The position numbers were made by a program, and so were the translations under genes. A stretch of DNA of 36,266 nt from Saccharicrinis sp. (lineage in GTDB: Bacteria; Bacteroidota; Bacteroidia; Bacteroidales; Marinilabiliaceae): NCBI GenBank assembly GCA_024635585.1, contig JAGXIP010000182.1, positions 1 through 36,266 of the forward strand. Direction: 5' to 3'. Within the stretch, counting starts at the first letter, position 1; each line of letters begins with the position of its first letter. Of this stretch, positions 9,236 through 20,027 are shown piece by piece. Below the pieces are notes generated by a model. The model was not told the origin of the DNA. It worked only from the letters and a program-made list of their open reading frames with translations, and ran no database searches.

Positions 9236-10240
9236 ATGAGTAAAGCATTACTAATTATTAATATAGGTACGCCGGATAAACCTGAAATAAAGGCCGTTCG
9301 CAAATATTTAACAGAGTTTTTAAACGATAGGTTTGTGATTGACATTCCGTGGTTATGGCAAAAAATATTGGTGAACGGAATTATCATTCCTTTCAGGGTG
9401 AAAAATTCTACCAGTTTATATAAGCGTCTTTGGACTAAAGATGGTTCGCCATTACTTTTTTATCAAGAGCGACTTGTAGAAAAACTTAACACAAAATTCA
9501 ATGGGGAGTACGATGTGTATTCGGCTATGCGCTATGGCAATCCATCCATAAAAAGTGTGTTAGCAGAGATACAGAAAAAGGATTACGACGAACTGATTGT
9601 ATTACCGCACTATCCCCATTATGCTACATCCACCACTTTATCCACCATTAACAAGGTGAATAAGGTGCTTAAAAGCTGGAACAAAATACCGGAAGTTAAA
9701 TTTGTGGATCAATTTTACGATCACCCTGCTTTTATCAATGCCTTTGTACACAATATTCAAAAGCACGATGTGGATAGTTACGATCATGTGGTGTTTTCGT
9801 ACCATGGCTTACCCGACAGACAGGTCAACAAACTACATCCGGGCATCAACAGTCCTCAATGCACGTGCCATGTAGCCATGCCCGAACATGGTAAAAATTG
9901 CTATAAAGCTACCTGTTACCAGACCACCAGACTGCTGGCCAAAGAACTAGGCTTAGACAAAGAAAAATATACTGTTTCCTTTCAAAGTAGGTTGGATAAG
10001 AATTGGTTAATGCCATTTTCCGATGTGATTTTGGAAGAGCTTGTAAAAAAAGGGAATAAAAGAGTATTGGTGGTTTCGCCTGCCTTTGTTACCGACTGCC
10101 TCGAAACCGAAGTGGAGATAGGATGGGAATATAACGAAGATTTTCTGAAAAATGGAGGCCAGAAGCTTCAATTAGTCGAAAGTCTCAACGATTCTGATTT
10201 ATGGGTTAATGGTATTGCGGAAATAATAAAGACGGTTTAA
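9236..10240 (+). CDS. hemH: ferrochelatase
   Basis: LLIINIGTPDKPE start, YHGLPDRQ, SFQSRLDKNWLMPFSD and VVSPAFVTDCLETEVEIGWE motifs. Confidence 0.95.
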   Translation: MSKALLIINIGTPDKPEIKAVRKYLTEFLNDRFVIDIPWLWQKILVNGIIIPFRVKNSTSLYKRLWTKDGSPLLFYQERLVEKLNTKFNGEYDVYSAMRYGNPSIKSVLAEIQKKDYDELIVLPHYPHYATSTTLSTINKVNKVLKSWNKIPEVKFVDQFYDHPAFINAFVHNIQKHDVDSYDHVVFSYHGLPDRQVNKLHPGINSPQCTCHVAMPEHGKNCYKATCYQTTRLLAKELGLDKEKYTVSFQSRLDKNWLMPFSDVILEELVKKGNKRVLVVSPAFVTDCLETEVEIGWEYNEDFLKNGGQKLQLVESLNDSDLWVNGIAEIIKTV

Positions 10241-11850
10241 AAATCGGTGTAAATACTTTTTATTGATGTACGTATGGCAAACCACACTTGTTGGGTGCTG
10301 TTGGTTTCAATATCATTCTGCTCCGTGCGGATGCGGATGCCTGCTGCAATGTTAAAATTATTGCGTGGATTAATCAGATAGCTTAGGCTGCCTTCGGCAT
10401 ACAAAAGATTGGTTTTGAGCCCTTGTCCGATGGTATGTCCATCTTCTCCGGGGCGTTTTTGGTTGTTCTGATAAATGTTATGGCCATAGCTAATGTTGTC
10501 GTCGAAATCTTTTCCATACATGGCCACCATTACTTCGCCGTTTAAAACAATACGGCGGTACTGGTATTTTATCTTGGTAACACTTTCGCGAAAGTTGGCG
10601 CCCAGCGGGTGTGCCAGCTCTTGGTTGTAGTGCCCGTAATTGGTAATGGTTTCACGGTGCGAATAGGTATAAGGCCTAACCTGGTTATATTCGGTCAGGA
10701 AGTCGAGTTTGTTTATGCCCAGCATGTTAAAACTTTTAAAACCTACCTGAAAGCCTTGCTTGTTGGCCCACCACTTGTTACCCGAAAATACCTTGTCAAA
10801 CTTAAACTCGCCCATAACAAACTGCCCGTAAAGAGCACTGTTGTTGCCCACAATGTATTTTGCATTTAAACCCATAGTCATGTTATCCGGTGATCCCAAG
10901 GAATATTCCACGGGGCGAAAGAAGATGATAGGGTTGAGGTATGATAAGTCAAAATTACGCTGACCCATGGTGTCCTGTGCAGCCCATACCACGCTCTCAA
11001 AAGCTCCTATCGAAAGGCGCTGACCTATATTTACGGTAAGATAATGCGAGGCGGAGTACTTTTCCAGATAGCGTGCATCATTACCTTCCAAAAAAGGGTC
11101 GATATTTAAATCGCGGTGCTGTGCCCACATCACATGATAATGTACCTTTTTAAAATTGGCGGTAAACTTTAGGTACGGATAGCTAAATGAATTATCGGAG
11201 AGGAGTAACGAGCGGTAGCCATCGCCTATAAAGTGCTTGCCATTGCCCAACTGAATATTGAACCATTGGGCGGGATTAAAGGATATAAAACCAGTAGCTT
11301 GGGCGTAATCGTGGTTGCTTTGTCCAAAATCTTTACTCTTTCCCTGGCCTGGAACTACTTTCCGTTCTCGTACAAAATCATCCATGTAATTGGGGAAGGC
11401 CGACTGGTTTTCCAGAAAATCAGTATAAAAATAAAAATTCTTACCAAATGTGCCTTCTATAAATATACCGCGTGTATTATTCCAGGTACTTTTCCCTTCT
11501 TCCAGCTCCTTGCCTGCACCAAAATCGAACAGCGGGTTAATTTTTATGCTAATATCCTTGTCTTCCCAATTTAATAAATCATCATGGAAAATTCTTTGCC
11601 AAAAGTTAAGTTTCCCTATGGGTATCTTTAATCCATCGTACAACAGTGAATCCACGTTGGTTATAGCCTCAATGCTATTTAGGTTATAGGAACGCACGGA
11701 AGTGTGTATACTTGTTCCTGGGCGGTAAATTACACGTTCGTAGGGCTTGAAATCCGGGTTGTTGTAATAGCTTATTTTTTGTGCAGAAATAGGATTGCCA
11801 AAAAGTAGCAAGGCAGAAACCAGAATTATAGAAGAGGAGAATAACTTCAT
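10237..11850 (-). CDS. outer-membrane beta-barrel protein, RemB (gliding)/Wzi-like
   Basis: Signal peptide (SSIILVSALLLFGNPISAQ); FNIQLGNGKHFIGDGYRSLLLSDNSFSYPYLKF resembles Wzi/RemB proteins. Confidence 0.7.
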   Translation of the reverse strand: MKLFSSSIILVSALLLFGNPISAQKISYYNNPDFKPYERVIYRPGTSIHTSVRSYNLNSIEAITNVDSLLYDGLKIPIGKLNFWQRIFHDDLLNWEDKDISIKINPLFDFGAGKELEEGKSTWNNTRGIFIEGTFGKNFYFYTDFLENQSAFPNYMDDFVRERKVVPGQGKSKDFGQSNHDYAQATGFISFNPAQWFNIQLGNGKHFIGDGYRSLLLSDNSFSYPYLKFTANFKKVHYHVMWAQHRDLNIDPFLEGNDARYLEKYSASHYLTVNIGQRLSIGAFESVVWAAQDTMGQRNFDLSYLNPIIFFRPVEYSLGSPDNMTMGLNAKYIVGNNSALYGQFVMGEFKFDKVFSGNKWWANKQGFQVGFKSFNMLGINKLDFLTEYNQVRPYTYSHRETITNYGHYNQELAHPLGANFRESVTKIKYQYRRIVLNGEVMVAMYGKDFDDNISYGHNIYQNNQKRPGEDGHTIGQGLKTNLLYAEGSLSYLINPRNNFNIAAGIRIRTEQNDIETNSTQQVWFAIRTSIKSIYTDF

Positions 11851-11860
11851 GATTGTTGTG

Positions 11861-12610
11861 TTAATTTCGCTTTAAAAATTGAGGCAATTTAGAAACATTT
11901 TTCCAAACTAAGGATAATACGTTGCCTGCCCTATTTTGTTTTAGTGCCCGTAAATCTTCTTTCGATTTTATCCATATGTTTTTAAGGCTTTTGTTACTTG
12001 TACCGCCCACCCTCATACGGGTTATCACCATGGGAATATATTCGGCTGCGTATTTTCCGTTGGAAAAAAAGCGCAGAATAAAATCGTAATCGGCAGCTAT
12101 TTTATAATCGAGCTTAAAAACACCTATATCCTTAAATACTTGCTTTTTAATAAATAAAGTTGGGTGGGGCGGCATCCAACCTGCTCTTAACAATCCAGGC
12201 TTATAGGCTTTACTTTGCCAGTACCTGACTACTTTTTCGGGATGTTGAAATTGCACATACTCCAAATCTCCATAAATGGCGTCGGCCTTTGTCCTTTCAA
12301 ATTCTTCCACTATACTTTCAATTGTGGTGTCATCGTCCAACAGGTCGTCGGCATGTAAAAAACCTATCACATCGCCCGTAGCCATTTCTATACCTTTGTT
12401 TAGGGCGTGGTATATTCCCTTGTCGGGTTCCGAGATAAAATGTTGGATAAAAGGCTTGTAGGTTTCGGCAATGCTTAGGGTTTGGTCGGTCGAACCGCCA
12501 TCAATAAGTATATATTCGATGTGTGGATAGGTTTGGTTGATAACCGAAAGTATGGCACTTTCCAATGTGTTGCCGGCGTTGTATGTAGCGGTAATAATAG
12601 AAACGGTCAT
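11861..12610 (-). CDS. glycosyltransferase family 2
   Basis: MTVSIITATYNAGNTLESAILSVINQTYPHIEYILIDGGSTDQT and HADDLLDDDT motifs. Confidence 0.93.
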   Translation of the reverse strand: MTVSIITATYNAGNTLESAILSVINQTYPHIEYILIDGGSTDQTLSIAETYKPFIQHFISEPDKGIYHALNKGIEMATGDVIGFLHADDLLDDDTTIESIVEEFERTKADAIYGDLEYVQFQHPEKVVRYWQSKAYKPGLLRAGWMPPHPTLFIKKQVFKDIGVFKLDYKIAADYDFILRFFSNGKYAAEYIPMVITRMRVGGTSNKSLKNIWIKSKEDLRALKQNRAGNVLSLVWKNVSKLPQFLKRN

Positions 12611-12667
12611 TGTTCGACTTTAAAAAATGGATGGCAAAAGTGGTTAATTTTATTTGCAAATCGTCTT

Positions 12668-13015
12668 TTATTCTAAATCAATAGTTATCATTAAATTTTC
12701 TTTCACAGTTTTAATCAATTCTTTTGGTAAGTCACCAAGTTTTTTCATTAAACGTTTATTGTCAATTGCTCTAATTTGGTCTATCATTACATCACAATTT
12801 TGATGTAAATTTGCTTCTCCTTTTTTCAAATGAACTCTTAAAATCTCCGAATCTTGTATAATATTAGTTGTTATGGGGCAAATAATTGTTGATGGATGTG
12901 GTATTTGATTTAAAAGATTGGTTTGGATTATGAGCACTGGTCTTGTTTTCCCTGCTTCTGTTCCAATTTGAGGATTTAAATCTGCAATCCATATTTCATA
13001 TTGTTTACTCGACAT
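12668..13015 (-). CDS. type II toxin, PemK/MazF family
   Basis: YEIWIADLNPQIGTEAGKTRPVLIIQTNLLN...HQNCDVMIDQIRAIDNKRL is a typical MazF/PemK pattern. Confidence 0.92.
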   Translation of the reverse strand: MSSKQYEIWIADLNPQIGTEAGKTRPVLIIQTNLLNQIPHPSTIICPITTNIIQDSEILRVHLKKGEANLHQNCDVMIDQIRAIDNKRLMKKLGDLPKELIKTVKENLMITIDLE

Positions 13016-13235
13016 AATCTATCTCCTCAAAATCTTTAAGAGTAGTCATTGAATTCGCTTTTACAAGGTCGGACTCTTCCCTAAGTTTTTTTTCTAGAAT
13101 GGCACGTTTTTGCATTCGATTGTAATTTTCAAGTGCATCATTAATATACCTGTTCCTAGGTTTTTTTATTTTTGAAAGAATCTTTTCAGTTTCTACAAAA
13201 ATTGAATCATCGATTTTTAAAGATACCGTTTTCAT
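13005..13235 (-). CDS. antitoxin partner of the MazF-like toxin (RHH-like)
   Basis: 76 aa MKTVSLKIDDSIFVETEKILSKIKKPRNRYINDALENYNR...; overlaps the toxin by 11 bp. Confidence 0.82.
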   Translation of the reverse strand: MKTVSLKIDDSIFVETEKILSKIKKPRNRYINDALENYNRMQKRAILEKKLREESDLVKANSMTTLKDFEEIDYVE

Positions 13236-13260
13236 TATTTTTATTTTTTATATATTAAAA

Positions 13261-13280
13261 GTATATCTTATTTGTATATC
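13261..13280. promoter_or_regulatory. candidate autoregulatory operator: direct repeat GTATATC-N6-GTATATC upstream of the antitoxin
   Basis: GTATATC at 13261-13267 and 13274-13280, 26-45 nt upstream of the antitoxin start at 13235. Confidence 0.4.
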
Positions 13281-13315
13281 AAACAAGTATTTTTACTTTA
13301 TTGTTTTTTCCTTTG

Positions 13316-14545
13316 TTATGTTTTTCCATGTGGAGCTGTCCTTTCCCATACTTCCATCCAAACTCCAAACATAGCATTGGTGCTTGGAGGTGTCATGTTT
13401 ATAAAGCCGCTCACTATTTTACCATCGGCTATAAGCAGAGGTTTTGATGTTTGGTTCTGCTTTGTAAATTTATTCCATTCGCCTGTGTGAAAAGAAGCTA
13501 TTTTCCAAATTCCAATCGAATTATCATGTATAAATTTGGGCAAGGCAATATTAACCATACCCATATTATATCGCCAATTGATATCAACACAAGGATGTAT
13601 TTTTAATTGGCCGTCAAGGTTTCTGTAAACGATGGCATCGATGCCAATAGGTCCTTCGTGGTAATGATGCGGTTCAATTTTACGCAGCGTATTTATTAAT
13701 TGATTGGCTGCCTTGTTAATAATTGTAACACTTAAGAACTTGCTTATTTCATCCTTGTGATGTGGCCAGTTTACGCTGCCACCTATAAAATGCTGTTTAT
13801 CATCATTCAGGGAGTAAGAGATTCCTGTAAAATCTATCTCTCCATCCTGTTTCAAATTGAATTGAAAGGAGAAATCAAAAACCTTGTCCAGCAAAGGTTC
13901 AGCAGTAATAAAGCCTTGTTGCTTTAGCGCTCCTTGTATCCATTGGTAATTTGCACCAAGGCCTTTTGATGAGTTTATCACATGAATACCTCTGCCCGAG
14001 GAGCTCCAGGGCATTTTAAGGATGACGGCATCTTGATTGTCAAACCAAGTATCGAATTCGTCCAAGCGGTTAAAACTCAGAGCTGGTGTTTCAAGGGCAA
14101 TAAAATTTTCATAGTTGTAATCATGATGAAGATACCGTTGAATCGTGTTGGTTGTCTCACGGCTAAAAAAATCCCTGTTACGTTGTTTCCATGTAAAATT
14201 GGGCGATTGTTTAAAAGATGGGTTGCTTAATTGTTTCAAATGCTTTGTTTTGTGGTGCATAGCCGGTGTCCAGCTCCACGGCTTGATGTAATTATATGCT
14301 TGGTCGAGATTATGTAGGGTATCAACATAACGTATCATTGGAAGTCTCAACTTATGCCATTGCGCCAAAAAATCAGGATTGGGGAGTTCTGGGGTAATGA
14401 CAATATCACCTTCCGATGCAAAAAAGGAGGGGAGGAAGGCCAAATCGTTTTCGAACTGCATAAGCGACTTAGGAGGGGTGTAACTTGCCAATCCATTGGC
14501 TATAGCCATTTCTCCCGTAGGATTAAAAATGTAGATGTCGCTCAA
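13316..14545 (-). CDS. ATP-grasp-like protein of unknown function
   Basis: DAVILKMPWSSSGRGIHVI (Lys plus Ser/Gly-rich loop) and a C-terminal HPCVDINWRYNMG metal-ligand-like segment are ATP-grasp-like; no specific subfamily recognised. Confidence 0.6.
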   Translation of the reverse strand: MSDIYIFNPTGEMAIANGLASYTPPKSLMQFENDLAFLPSFFASEGDIVITPELPNPDFLAQWHKLRLPMIRYVDTLHNLDQAYNYIKPWSWTPAMHHKTKHLKQLSNPSFKQSPNFTWKQRNRDFFSRETTNTIQRYLHHDYNYENFIALETPALSFNRLDEFDTWFDNQDAVILKMPWSSSGRGIHVINSSKGLGANYQWIQGALKQQGFITAEPLLDKVFDFSFQFNLKQDGEIDFTGISYSLNDDKQHFIGGSVNWPHHKDEISKFLSVTIINKAANQLINTLRKIEPHHYHEGPIGIDAIVYRNLDGQLKIHPCVDINWRYNMGMVNIALPKFIHDNSIGIWKIASFHTGEWNKFTKQNQTSKPLLIADGKIVSGFINMTPPSTNAMFGVWMEVWERTAPHGKT

Positions 14546-14673
14546 AAGTTTAGGTGTTTGGTTGTGAAATGAATGTGCTTGTTTGTTGCTATAAATAAGC
14601 CTAAAGTTAGTTTTGTTTTTGGCAGAATATAAAGTCGATTTCAGCGCCTTGATACCCTGCTTGTAGCTTGTGT

Positions 14674-14701
14674 CTTAATACTTATTTCTTGATACTTGAT
14701 A
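14674..14701 (+). repeat. short CTTRATA heptamer array
   Basis: CTTAATA CTTATTT CTTGATA CTTGATA in register; an isolated CTTGATA also occurs at 14648-14654. Confidence 0.75.
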
Positions 14702-14720
14702 CTGTTCTGGCGGTATAGCT

Positions 14721-17700
14721 TTATTTGGCCACGGGAAGTGAAATGATAACATGAGTTCCCACGCCCGTCTTCGACCTAATTGCCAATTTGCCTTTGTGAT
14801 CCTTCACAATTTTATAGCTGATATAAAGTCCTAAACCGGTTCCTTGCCCTGCCTCTTTGGTAGTGAAAAATGGATCTGTAATTTTGGCAAGATTGTTTTC
14901 TTCGATACCCACACCACTGTCGAATATTATAATTTTTATGTATCTTCCTCTAAGTCCTGAGGTAACCCTTATAGTTCCCAAATTAGGTATTGCCTGGCAG
15001 GCGTTAATTAAAATATTGATAAAAACCTGGTGAAGCTCTCCAACGTTGCCCATCACAATGAATGATTCGGCGTGTAAATTCTTTATCAGTTCGATGCGGT
15101 TATTCAATAAGTGTTGAATCATTAATATACTGTTGTCCAGAATAGAATGTATGTCGCATCGTTCGTCGAGGGTTTTTCTTGTCCTGCTGAACTGGTTTAG
15201 ACCTGATACAATCTCTGCCGCCCTGTCCACGCCTACTTTTATGCTATCCAACAGCATCTCTACCTCTTCATCCAGTTCATTTTTATCTTCAAAATAATTC
15301 TGTAGCCCAGTATATCCACCCAGGATATAGTTTAGTGGGTTGTTGATTTCGTGAGCCACACCGGCGGTTAAAATACCCAGCGACGCCATTTTTTCCTGCT
15401 GCATAAGACTCGATTGGGTATCCTTTAATTTGTCAACGGAGTCCTGTAGTTCGGCGGTACGAATTTTCACCAATTTCTCCAGCGTTAAATTTTGTCGACT
15501 TAAATTACGACTGTATAACTTGGCTATAATCACGATAAATAGTACACTTAATAAAAGATAAAGAAGGTATGCCCATTCCGTTTGGTGCCATGCGGGTTTA
15601 ATACTGAACTTATACGTGCTGACGGGGCTTTGCGTGCTATACACATTTTTGCTCATCACTTTAAAAGTATAGTTGCCAAAGGGAATATTGGTATAGGTGG
15701 CGGATGGCTCTGTTGACCATGTACTCCAATCTTTGTCAAAACCTTCTACCATATACCGATACTGGTTTCGATCAGGTGATTCAAAAAAATTGGCACTGAA
15801 ATGAAACCTGAGTGAGTTCAAATTGTTATCTAGCATGGGGACATAATCCTTCGATTGCGAAAGAACCACACTTTTGCCATCGGACGAAAGATAAGAACCA
15901 TTGAACACAAGTGAGTCGCTGGGCATAATACTTACTTTTCGGATGAGTACTTTAAAAGATTTATCAACATCTTTTTTAGCCCAAGTATCATAAACCCCAA
16001 AACAGCCAATCCCTCCAAAATTTATAAATCTGCTGTCTGCTATTGACGCCGAACGTATGTTGTTTAGTTTAAGAAATGGTTTATAATCAAATACAACTGA
16101 GTCTTTCAACATTTTCAGGATACCTGTTTTATCGCCATGGATAAAAAACTGATTCGTACTTATTTGTTTGGCAATTTTAACTCCACAAGAATCTTGGGTA
16201 AAGGTTTTACCCCAACGTGCGTCATGGGAAAAGGAAAAGGAGGATTCGCCTAATTTGTTGTAAGTAGGTATTGGCTTGTATATACCTTTTGGTGTAAATA
16301 TATTTATGTTACCATTAAATTTATTCACGTACGCATCTTGAATCTCTCTGGGCAGGCCATTGTCTTTTGTAAAATGGATGACGGTATAATCTGTTAAATC
16401 ATTGTTATTGAATTTGATACAAGAAATACCTTCGTTGTAAGATGCCAGCCATAGCTTACCTTCGTCATCAAAAACCATCGATCTGATTTGACTGAGTTTA
16501 TCGTTGATGTTAAAGCTGCTTTTTAGTTCAATAAAGTTATTGGTTCCGTTATCCTTAAAAGTACAAATTACTACTTTTTCGTTTTGTCCAATGGCTATTT
16601 TATCCGGATAACGTTTATCGTAGGCTGCACAATAAACCCTTTCGCCTTTGTTGTAAATGTGTTTAGCAACCTTGTTATTTATTTCAGAAAGAGAAATCCA
16701 ATCGCAAATGAGCAAGTGCCCGTTTACATCTATAAATTGATGGCAATATAGGATATTTTTTATATGTATAGCTTTATGGTTATCGTCTTTCAAACTAAAT
16801 TGGTAGGGTGGTAAATAAAAACATTTTTCTTCTGTACCGATGTATTGTATCCCATTATGAACAGTAGATGCCGTTACTTCCTTCTCAATTCCTTGTCGTT
16901 TACCATAAAACTGAGCCGGATAACTTAAATCAATACGCGAAACCCCTTTCACATGAATGGCCCAAAGGTTTTTATCCATATCAAGAAATAAGGAGTATAC
17001 AGAGTTAGAAATCAAACCCCGCTCTTCGTTGATGATTCTGATTATTTCAAAATTTTCATTTAATATAGCTATGCCTCCTTTGGATGTACTAATGGCTTTT
17101 GTACCATTGTTCAAGTTTAGCACGTGGAATCCAAAGTTCTCTTTCAAAAATAGCTCAGTTTGTTTTGGCAGGTTTATGCGGCTAAGTTGATGGGTGGATG
17201 TGTTATATTTTTGAAAATAGCTCGCTCTGCTATTTGACATAAGCACTTCGTCAGCAGAAAGGCTGTTTACAAAGAAATAACCATTTATCCTCAGGTGCTC
17301 CACATCGTAGTTTGGCAATGGGATTAATTGGTTACCGTCAATTGTAGCCAAGCCTAAGGTTTTGTCCATAACATAAATAGTACCGTTGGCAAAGTCGGCA
17401 CATGGGGGCATAAGATCCACCGAAATAACTTCAATGGTATCATTTACCAATCTAAATATCTTATTATAACAAATATAATAAACGCCTTGTTCGGTAATGT
17501 AAATCTTCCAAACACTGCGGTAATAAGGAGTGTTGTTAGGCACCAGATGATTTAACGAATGGTATTTTAAGGAACCAATAGAGTCTGGTTTTAAATATCC
17601 AAAATCGTTATTTCCACCAACATATATAATCCCAGTAGAATCTGTTGCTAAGCTTTTTACTGTCGATTTGTTGGGCACGGGATGTCTTCGCCAGGAGGTT

Positions 17701-17912
17701 CCGTCATATTCTATAACTCCCTCTCCATCGCCAAAAAATAATACGCCCCTTTTATCCTGACATACGGCCCATATATATTTGCTGCCCGTATCATTGTTTG
17801 GATCAAAATTTTGGATGTGTGGTGCCCCCTGGTAATTTATAGTTTGCGCATACCCTGCGTGAGCATGGCAGACTAATATCAGGAGTAGGAGTAATTTATT
17901 GATTGGATTCAT
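14721..17912 (-). CDS. two-component sensor histidine kinase with N-terminal regulator propeller and Y_Y_Y domain
   Basis: Signal peptide, propeller-like repeats, Y_Y_Y region ([29 protein letters not shown]), one TM, HisKA box [13 protein letters not shown], HATPase [13 protein letters not shown]; no receiver or HTH domain follows. Confidence 0.92.
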   Translation of the reverse strand: MNPINKLLLLLILVCHAHAGYAQTINYQGAPHIQNFDPNNDTGSKYIWAVCQDKRGVLFFGDGEGVIEYDGTSWRRHPVPNKSTVKSLATDSTGIIYVGGNNDFGYLKPDSIGSLKYHSLNHLVPNNTPYYRSVWKIYITEQGVYYICYNKIFRLVNDTIEVISVDLMPPCADFANGTIYVMDKTLGLATIDGNQLIPLPNYDVEHLRINGYFFVNSLSADEVLMSNSRASYFQKYNTSTHQLSRINLPKQTELFLKENFGFHVLNLNNGTKAISTSKGGIAILNENFEIIRIINEERGLISNSVYSLFLDMDKNLWAIHVKGVSRIDLSYPAQFYGKRQGIEKEVTASTVHNGIQYIGTEEKCFYLPPYQFSLKDDNHKAIHIKNILYCHQFIDVNGHLLICDWISLSEINNKVAKHIYNKGERVYCAAYDKRYPDKIAIGQNEKVVICTFKDNGTNNFIELKSSFNINDKLSQIRSMVFDDEGKLWLASYNEGISCIKFNNNDLTDYTVIHFTKDNGLPREIQDAYVNKFNGNINIFTPKGIYKPIPTYNKLGESSFSFSHDARWGKTFTQDSCGVKIAKQISTNQFFIHGDKTGILKMLKDSVVFDYKPFLKLNNIRSASIADSRFINFGGIGCFGVYDTWAKKDVDKSFKVLIRKVSIMPSDSLVFNGSYLSSDGKSVVLSQSKDYVPMLDNNLNSLRFHFSANFFESPDRNQYRYMVEGFDKDWSTWSTEPSATYTNIPFGNYTFKVMSKNVYSTQSPVSTYKFSIKPAWHQTEWAYLLYLLLSVLFIVIIAKLYSRNLSRQNLTLEKLVKIRTAELQDSVDKLKDTQSSLMQQEKMASLGILTAGVAHEINNPLNYILGGYTGLQNYFEDKNELDEEVEMLLDSIKVGVDRAAEIVSGLNQFSRTRKTLDERCDIHSILDNSILMIQHLLNNRIELIKNLHAESFIVMGNVGELHQVFINILINACQAIPNLGTIRVTSGLRGRYIKIIIFDSGVGIEENNLAKITDPFFTTKEAGQGTGLGLYISYKIVKDHKGKLAIRSKTGVGTHVIISLPVAK

Positions 17913-17924
17913 TAGGGAGTGAAA

Positions 17925-18905
17925 TCAACGCTTGGTTTGTATTATTTGCTCCATTATTTTATTGGTTCTTGCGGCCGAAATGCCATCGCTTACACATTTT
18001 TTTCCTTCTAATATATTTTCAGATACTTGTTTTATAAGATTGTATTGTATGTTTTCAGGATTGAGATAAGGGAATTCTGTTGATCCGCTATCTTTAATAA
18101 GAAGAACGGGGTCAAGTAAAAAACAACTAAACTTTATACTACCCGATGTACCAATTATTTCTATGCTGTCGTGTGCACCTTCGTTATGGGTTACAAAACT
18201 CCACATGCCGGTGCCTATTGCCCCACATTCAAATTTAAAACAAGCCACTACAGTGTCCTCGGCATTGTACCAAGTATTGTTATTGGAAGCAAAGCCTGTG
18301 GCCTCTGTTATTGGACCCAGCAAAAAATCCATTAGGTCAAGTTGGTGGGATGCTAAATCGTAAAAAATTCCTCCTCCTGCAATGGATGGATTCACGCGCC
18401 ATGCATTGTTTTTTTCATCGTCGTTGGCTGGCCGGGTCAGGCAGATGTTAACCGATAGTATGGTGCCTATGGTCTTTTCGTCGATAAGCTCCTTTGCTTT
18501 TAAAAAGCCGGGTAGTGTGCGTCGGTAGTAAGCTACAAACAAAGGAACACCGGTTTCTTTCGACACTTTGTTCATTTCAATGCATTCGGCATAGGTGGCG
18601 GCCATGGGCTTTTCTACATACACAGGTTTGCCAGCACGCATAGCTGCTATGGCATACTGGGCGTGTGTGGATGGTGGAGTGGCTACATATATGGCATTTA
18701 TCTCAGGCGAATTGATAAGCTGGTCTGCATCGGTATAATAATTAGGTACCTTATGGCGTTCTGCGTAATCCTTAACTTTGTGGTTGCTGCGGCGCATAAC
18801 TGCCATCAGCTTAGAGTTGTTGACTTTGTTGAATGCTGGCCCACTTTTTTTTTCGGTAACGTCGCCGCAGCCTATTATACCCCAGTTTATTATTTTTGTC
18901 ATCAT
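17925..18905 (-). CDS. Gfo/Idh/MocA family oxidoreductase
   Basis: INWGIIGCGDVTEKKSGPAF...VYVEKPMAATYAECIEMNK motifs. Confidence 0.93.
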   Translation of the reverse strand: MMTKIINWGIIGCGDVTEKKSGPAFNKVNNSKLMAVMRRSNHKVKDYAERHKVPNYYTDADQLINSPEINAIYVATPPSTHAQYAIAAMRAGKPVYVEKPMAATYAECIEMNKVSKETGVPLFVAYYRRTLPGFLKAKELIDEKTIGTILSVNICLTRPANDDEKNNAWRVNPSIAGGGIFYDLASHQLDLMDFLLGPITEATGFASNNNTWYNAEDTVVACFKFECGAIGTGMWSFVTHNEGAHDSIEIIGTSGSIKFSCFLLDPVLLIKDSGSTEFPYLNPENIQYNLIKQVSENILEGKKCVSDGISAARTNKIMEQIIQTKR

Positions 18906-18971
18906 TAATTGTCTTAAAGTAAACCAAATGTTTTATTTTTGGCCCGTATCAATAATCAAATATATTAAAAT

Positions 18972-19931
18972 TTGGAGCAGATAAAAGGCAAAACGAAAAA
19001 ATTAATCCAAGAGCATTGTTTTTACGATATTATAGGCGATGTACATGGTAGTGCCATGGAGCTTGAACAGTTGCTGCTAAAGCTTGGATATCAACTGGTA
19101 GATGGCATATGGAAGCATGCCTATCGGAAAGCCATTTTTGTTGGCGATTTTATTGATCGTGGACCTAATTCGCGACGCGTGCTCGAAATTGTAAAGAGCA
19201 TGGTTACTTATGACTATGCTCATGCCATTTTGGGCAATCACGAACTGAATGCTATCTATTATCTCACAAAAAATAAGGAAGGAAAGCCCTTTAGAAAACT
19301 TTCCGACTCATCAAAAAAACTGACCGAGCAGGTGAAAAACGAGTTTCGGGGTGAAGAAAAAGTCCTGAAAATGTACCTCAAATGGATGCGTACCCTGCCT
19401 ACACATCTCGATTTTGGAGCCTTTAGGGTGGTGCATGCTTATTGGAACGACGATTATGCACGCATTATAGATCAGTACCGAAACGAGGGTAAGTTTGCTA
19501 AAAATGTGCTTAAATATATGGTAGATTCGGAACATCCCTTGGGCAATGCCATTGATAAAACAACCAAAGGTATTGAGTTTAATCTGCCCAACGATTTGAT
19601 AATTAAAGATTCCAATAATAACCGCAGAAGCAAATTTAGAATTAAGTGGTGGGAGCCTGCTGAAAATAAAACCTTTCTGGAACTGGCTTTTGGAAATAAA
19701 TTTACCTTGCCTGATTATACCATTCCTAAACAAATATTATTTCCGTACAAATGGTATGATGAGAAGGAACCTATGGTGTTTTTTGGTCATTATTGTATGG
19801 ATAAAAACAATATGATGGTGCGGGATAATGTGTGTTGTATAGATTCGTGCATAGCCAATGGGGGCACATTGGCAGCTTACCGATGGAATGGAGAAACAAA
19901 ATTAAACCCGGATAATTTGGTGTTTCTGTAA
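18972..19931 (+). CDS. metallophosphoesterase (TTG start proposed)
   Basis: DIIGDVHGSAMELEQLL, FVGDFIDRGPNSR, ILGNHELNA and FFGHY motifs of calcineurin-like phosphoesterases. Confidence 0.9.
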   Translation: MEQIKGKTKKLIQEHCFYDIIGDVHGSAMELEQLLLKLGYQLVDGIWKHAYRKAIFVGDFIDRGPNSRRVLEIVKSMVTYDYAHAILGNHELNAIYYLTKNKEGKPFRKLSDSSKKLTEQVKNEFRGEEKVLKMYLKWMRTLPTHLDFGAFRVVHAYWNDDYARIIDQYRNEGKFAKNVLKYMVDSEHPLGNAIDKTTKGIEFNLPNDLIIKDSNNNRRSKFRIKWWEPAENKTFLELAFGNKFTLPDYTIPKQILFPYKWYDEKEPMVFFGHYCMDKNNMMVRDNVCCIDSCIANGGTLAAYRWNGETKLNPDNLVFL

Positions 19932-19932
19932 G

Positions 19933-19949
19933 CGTGCGTGAAGCGCACG
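19933..19949 (+). terminator. hairpin immediately after the metallophosphoesterase stop (CGTGCG-TGAAG-CGCACG)
   Basis: Perfect 6-bp stem and 5-nt loop, no T-tract. Confidence 0.4.
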
Positions 19950-19976
19950 GCAGACTGATAAAGTTACTCAGCCCTG

Positions 19977-20027
19977 AAAGGGTTGAACTTATAGGTGATT
20001 TTGGCGTGATGCACTGTTCAACCCTTT
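19977..20027. repeat. 12-bp inverted repeat AAAGGGTTGAAC / GTTCAACCCTTT with a 27-nt loop
   Basis: Arms at 19977-19988 and 20016-20027, perfect complement. Confidence 0.75.
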
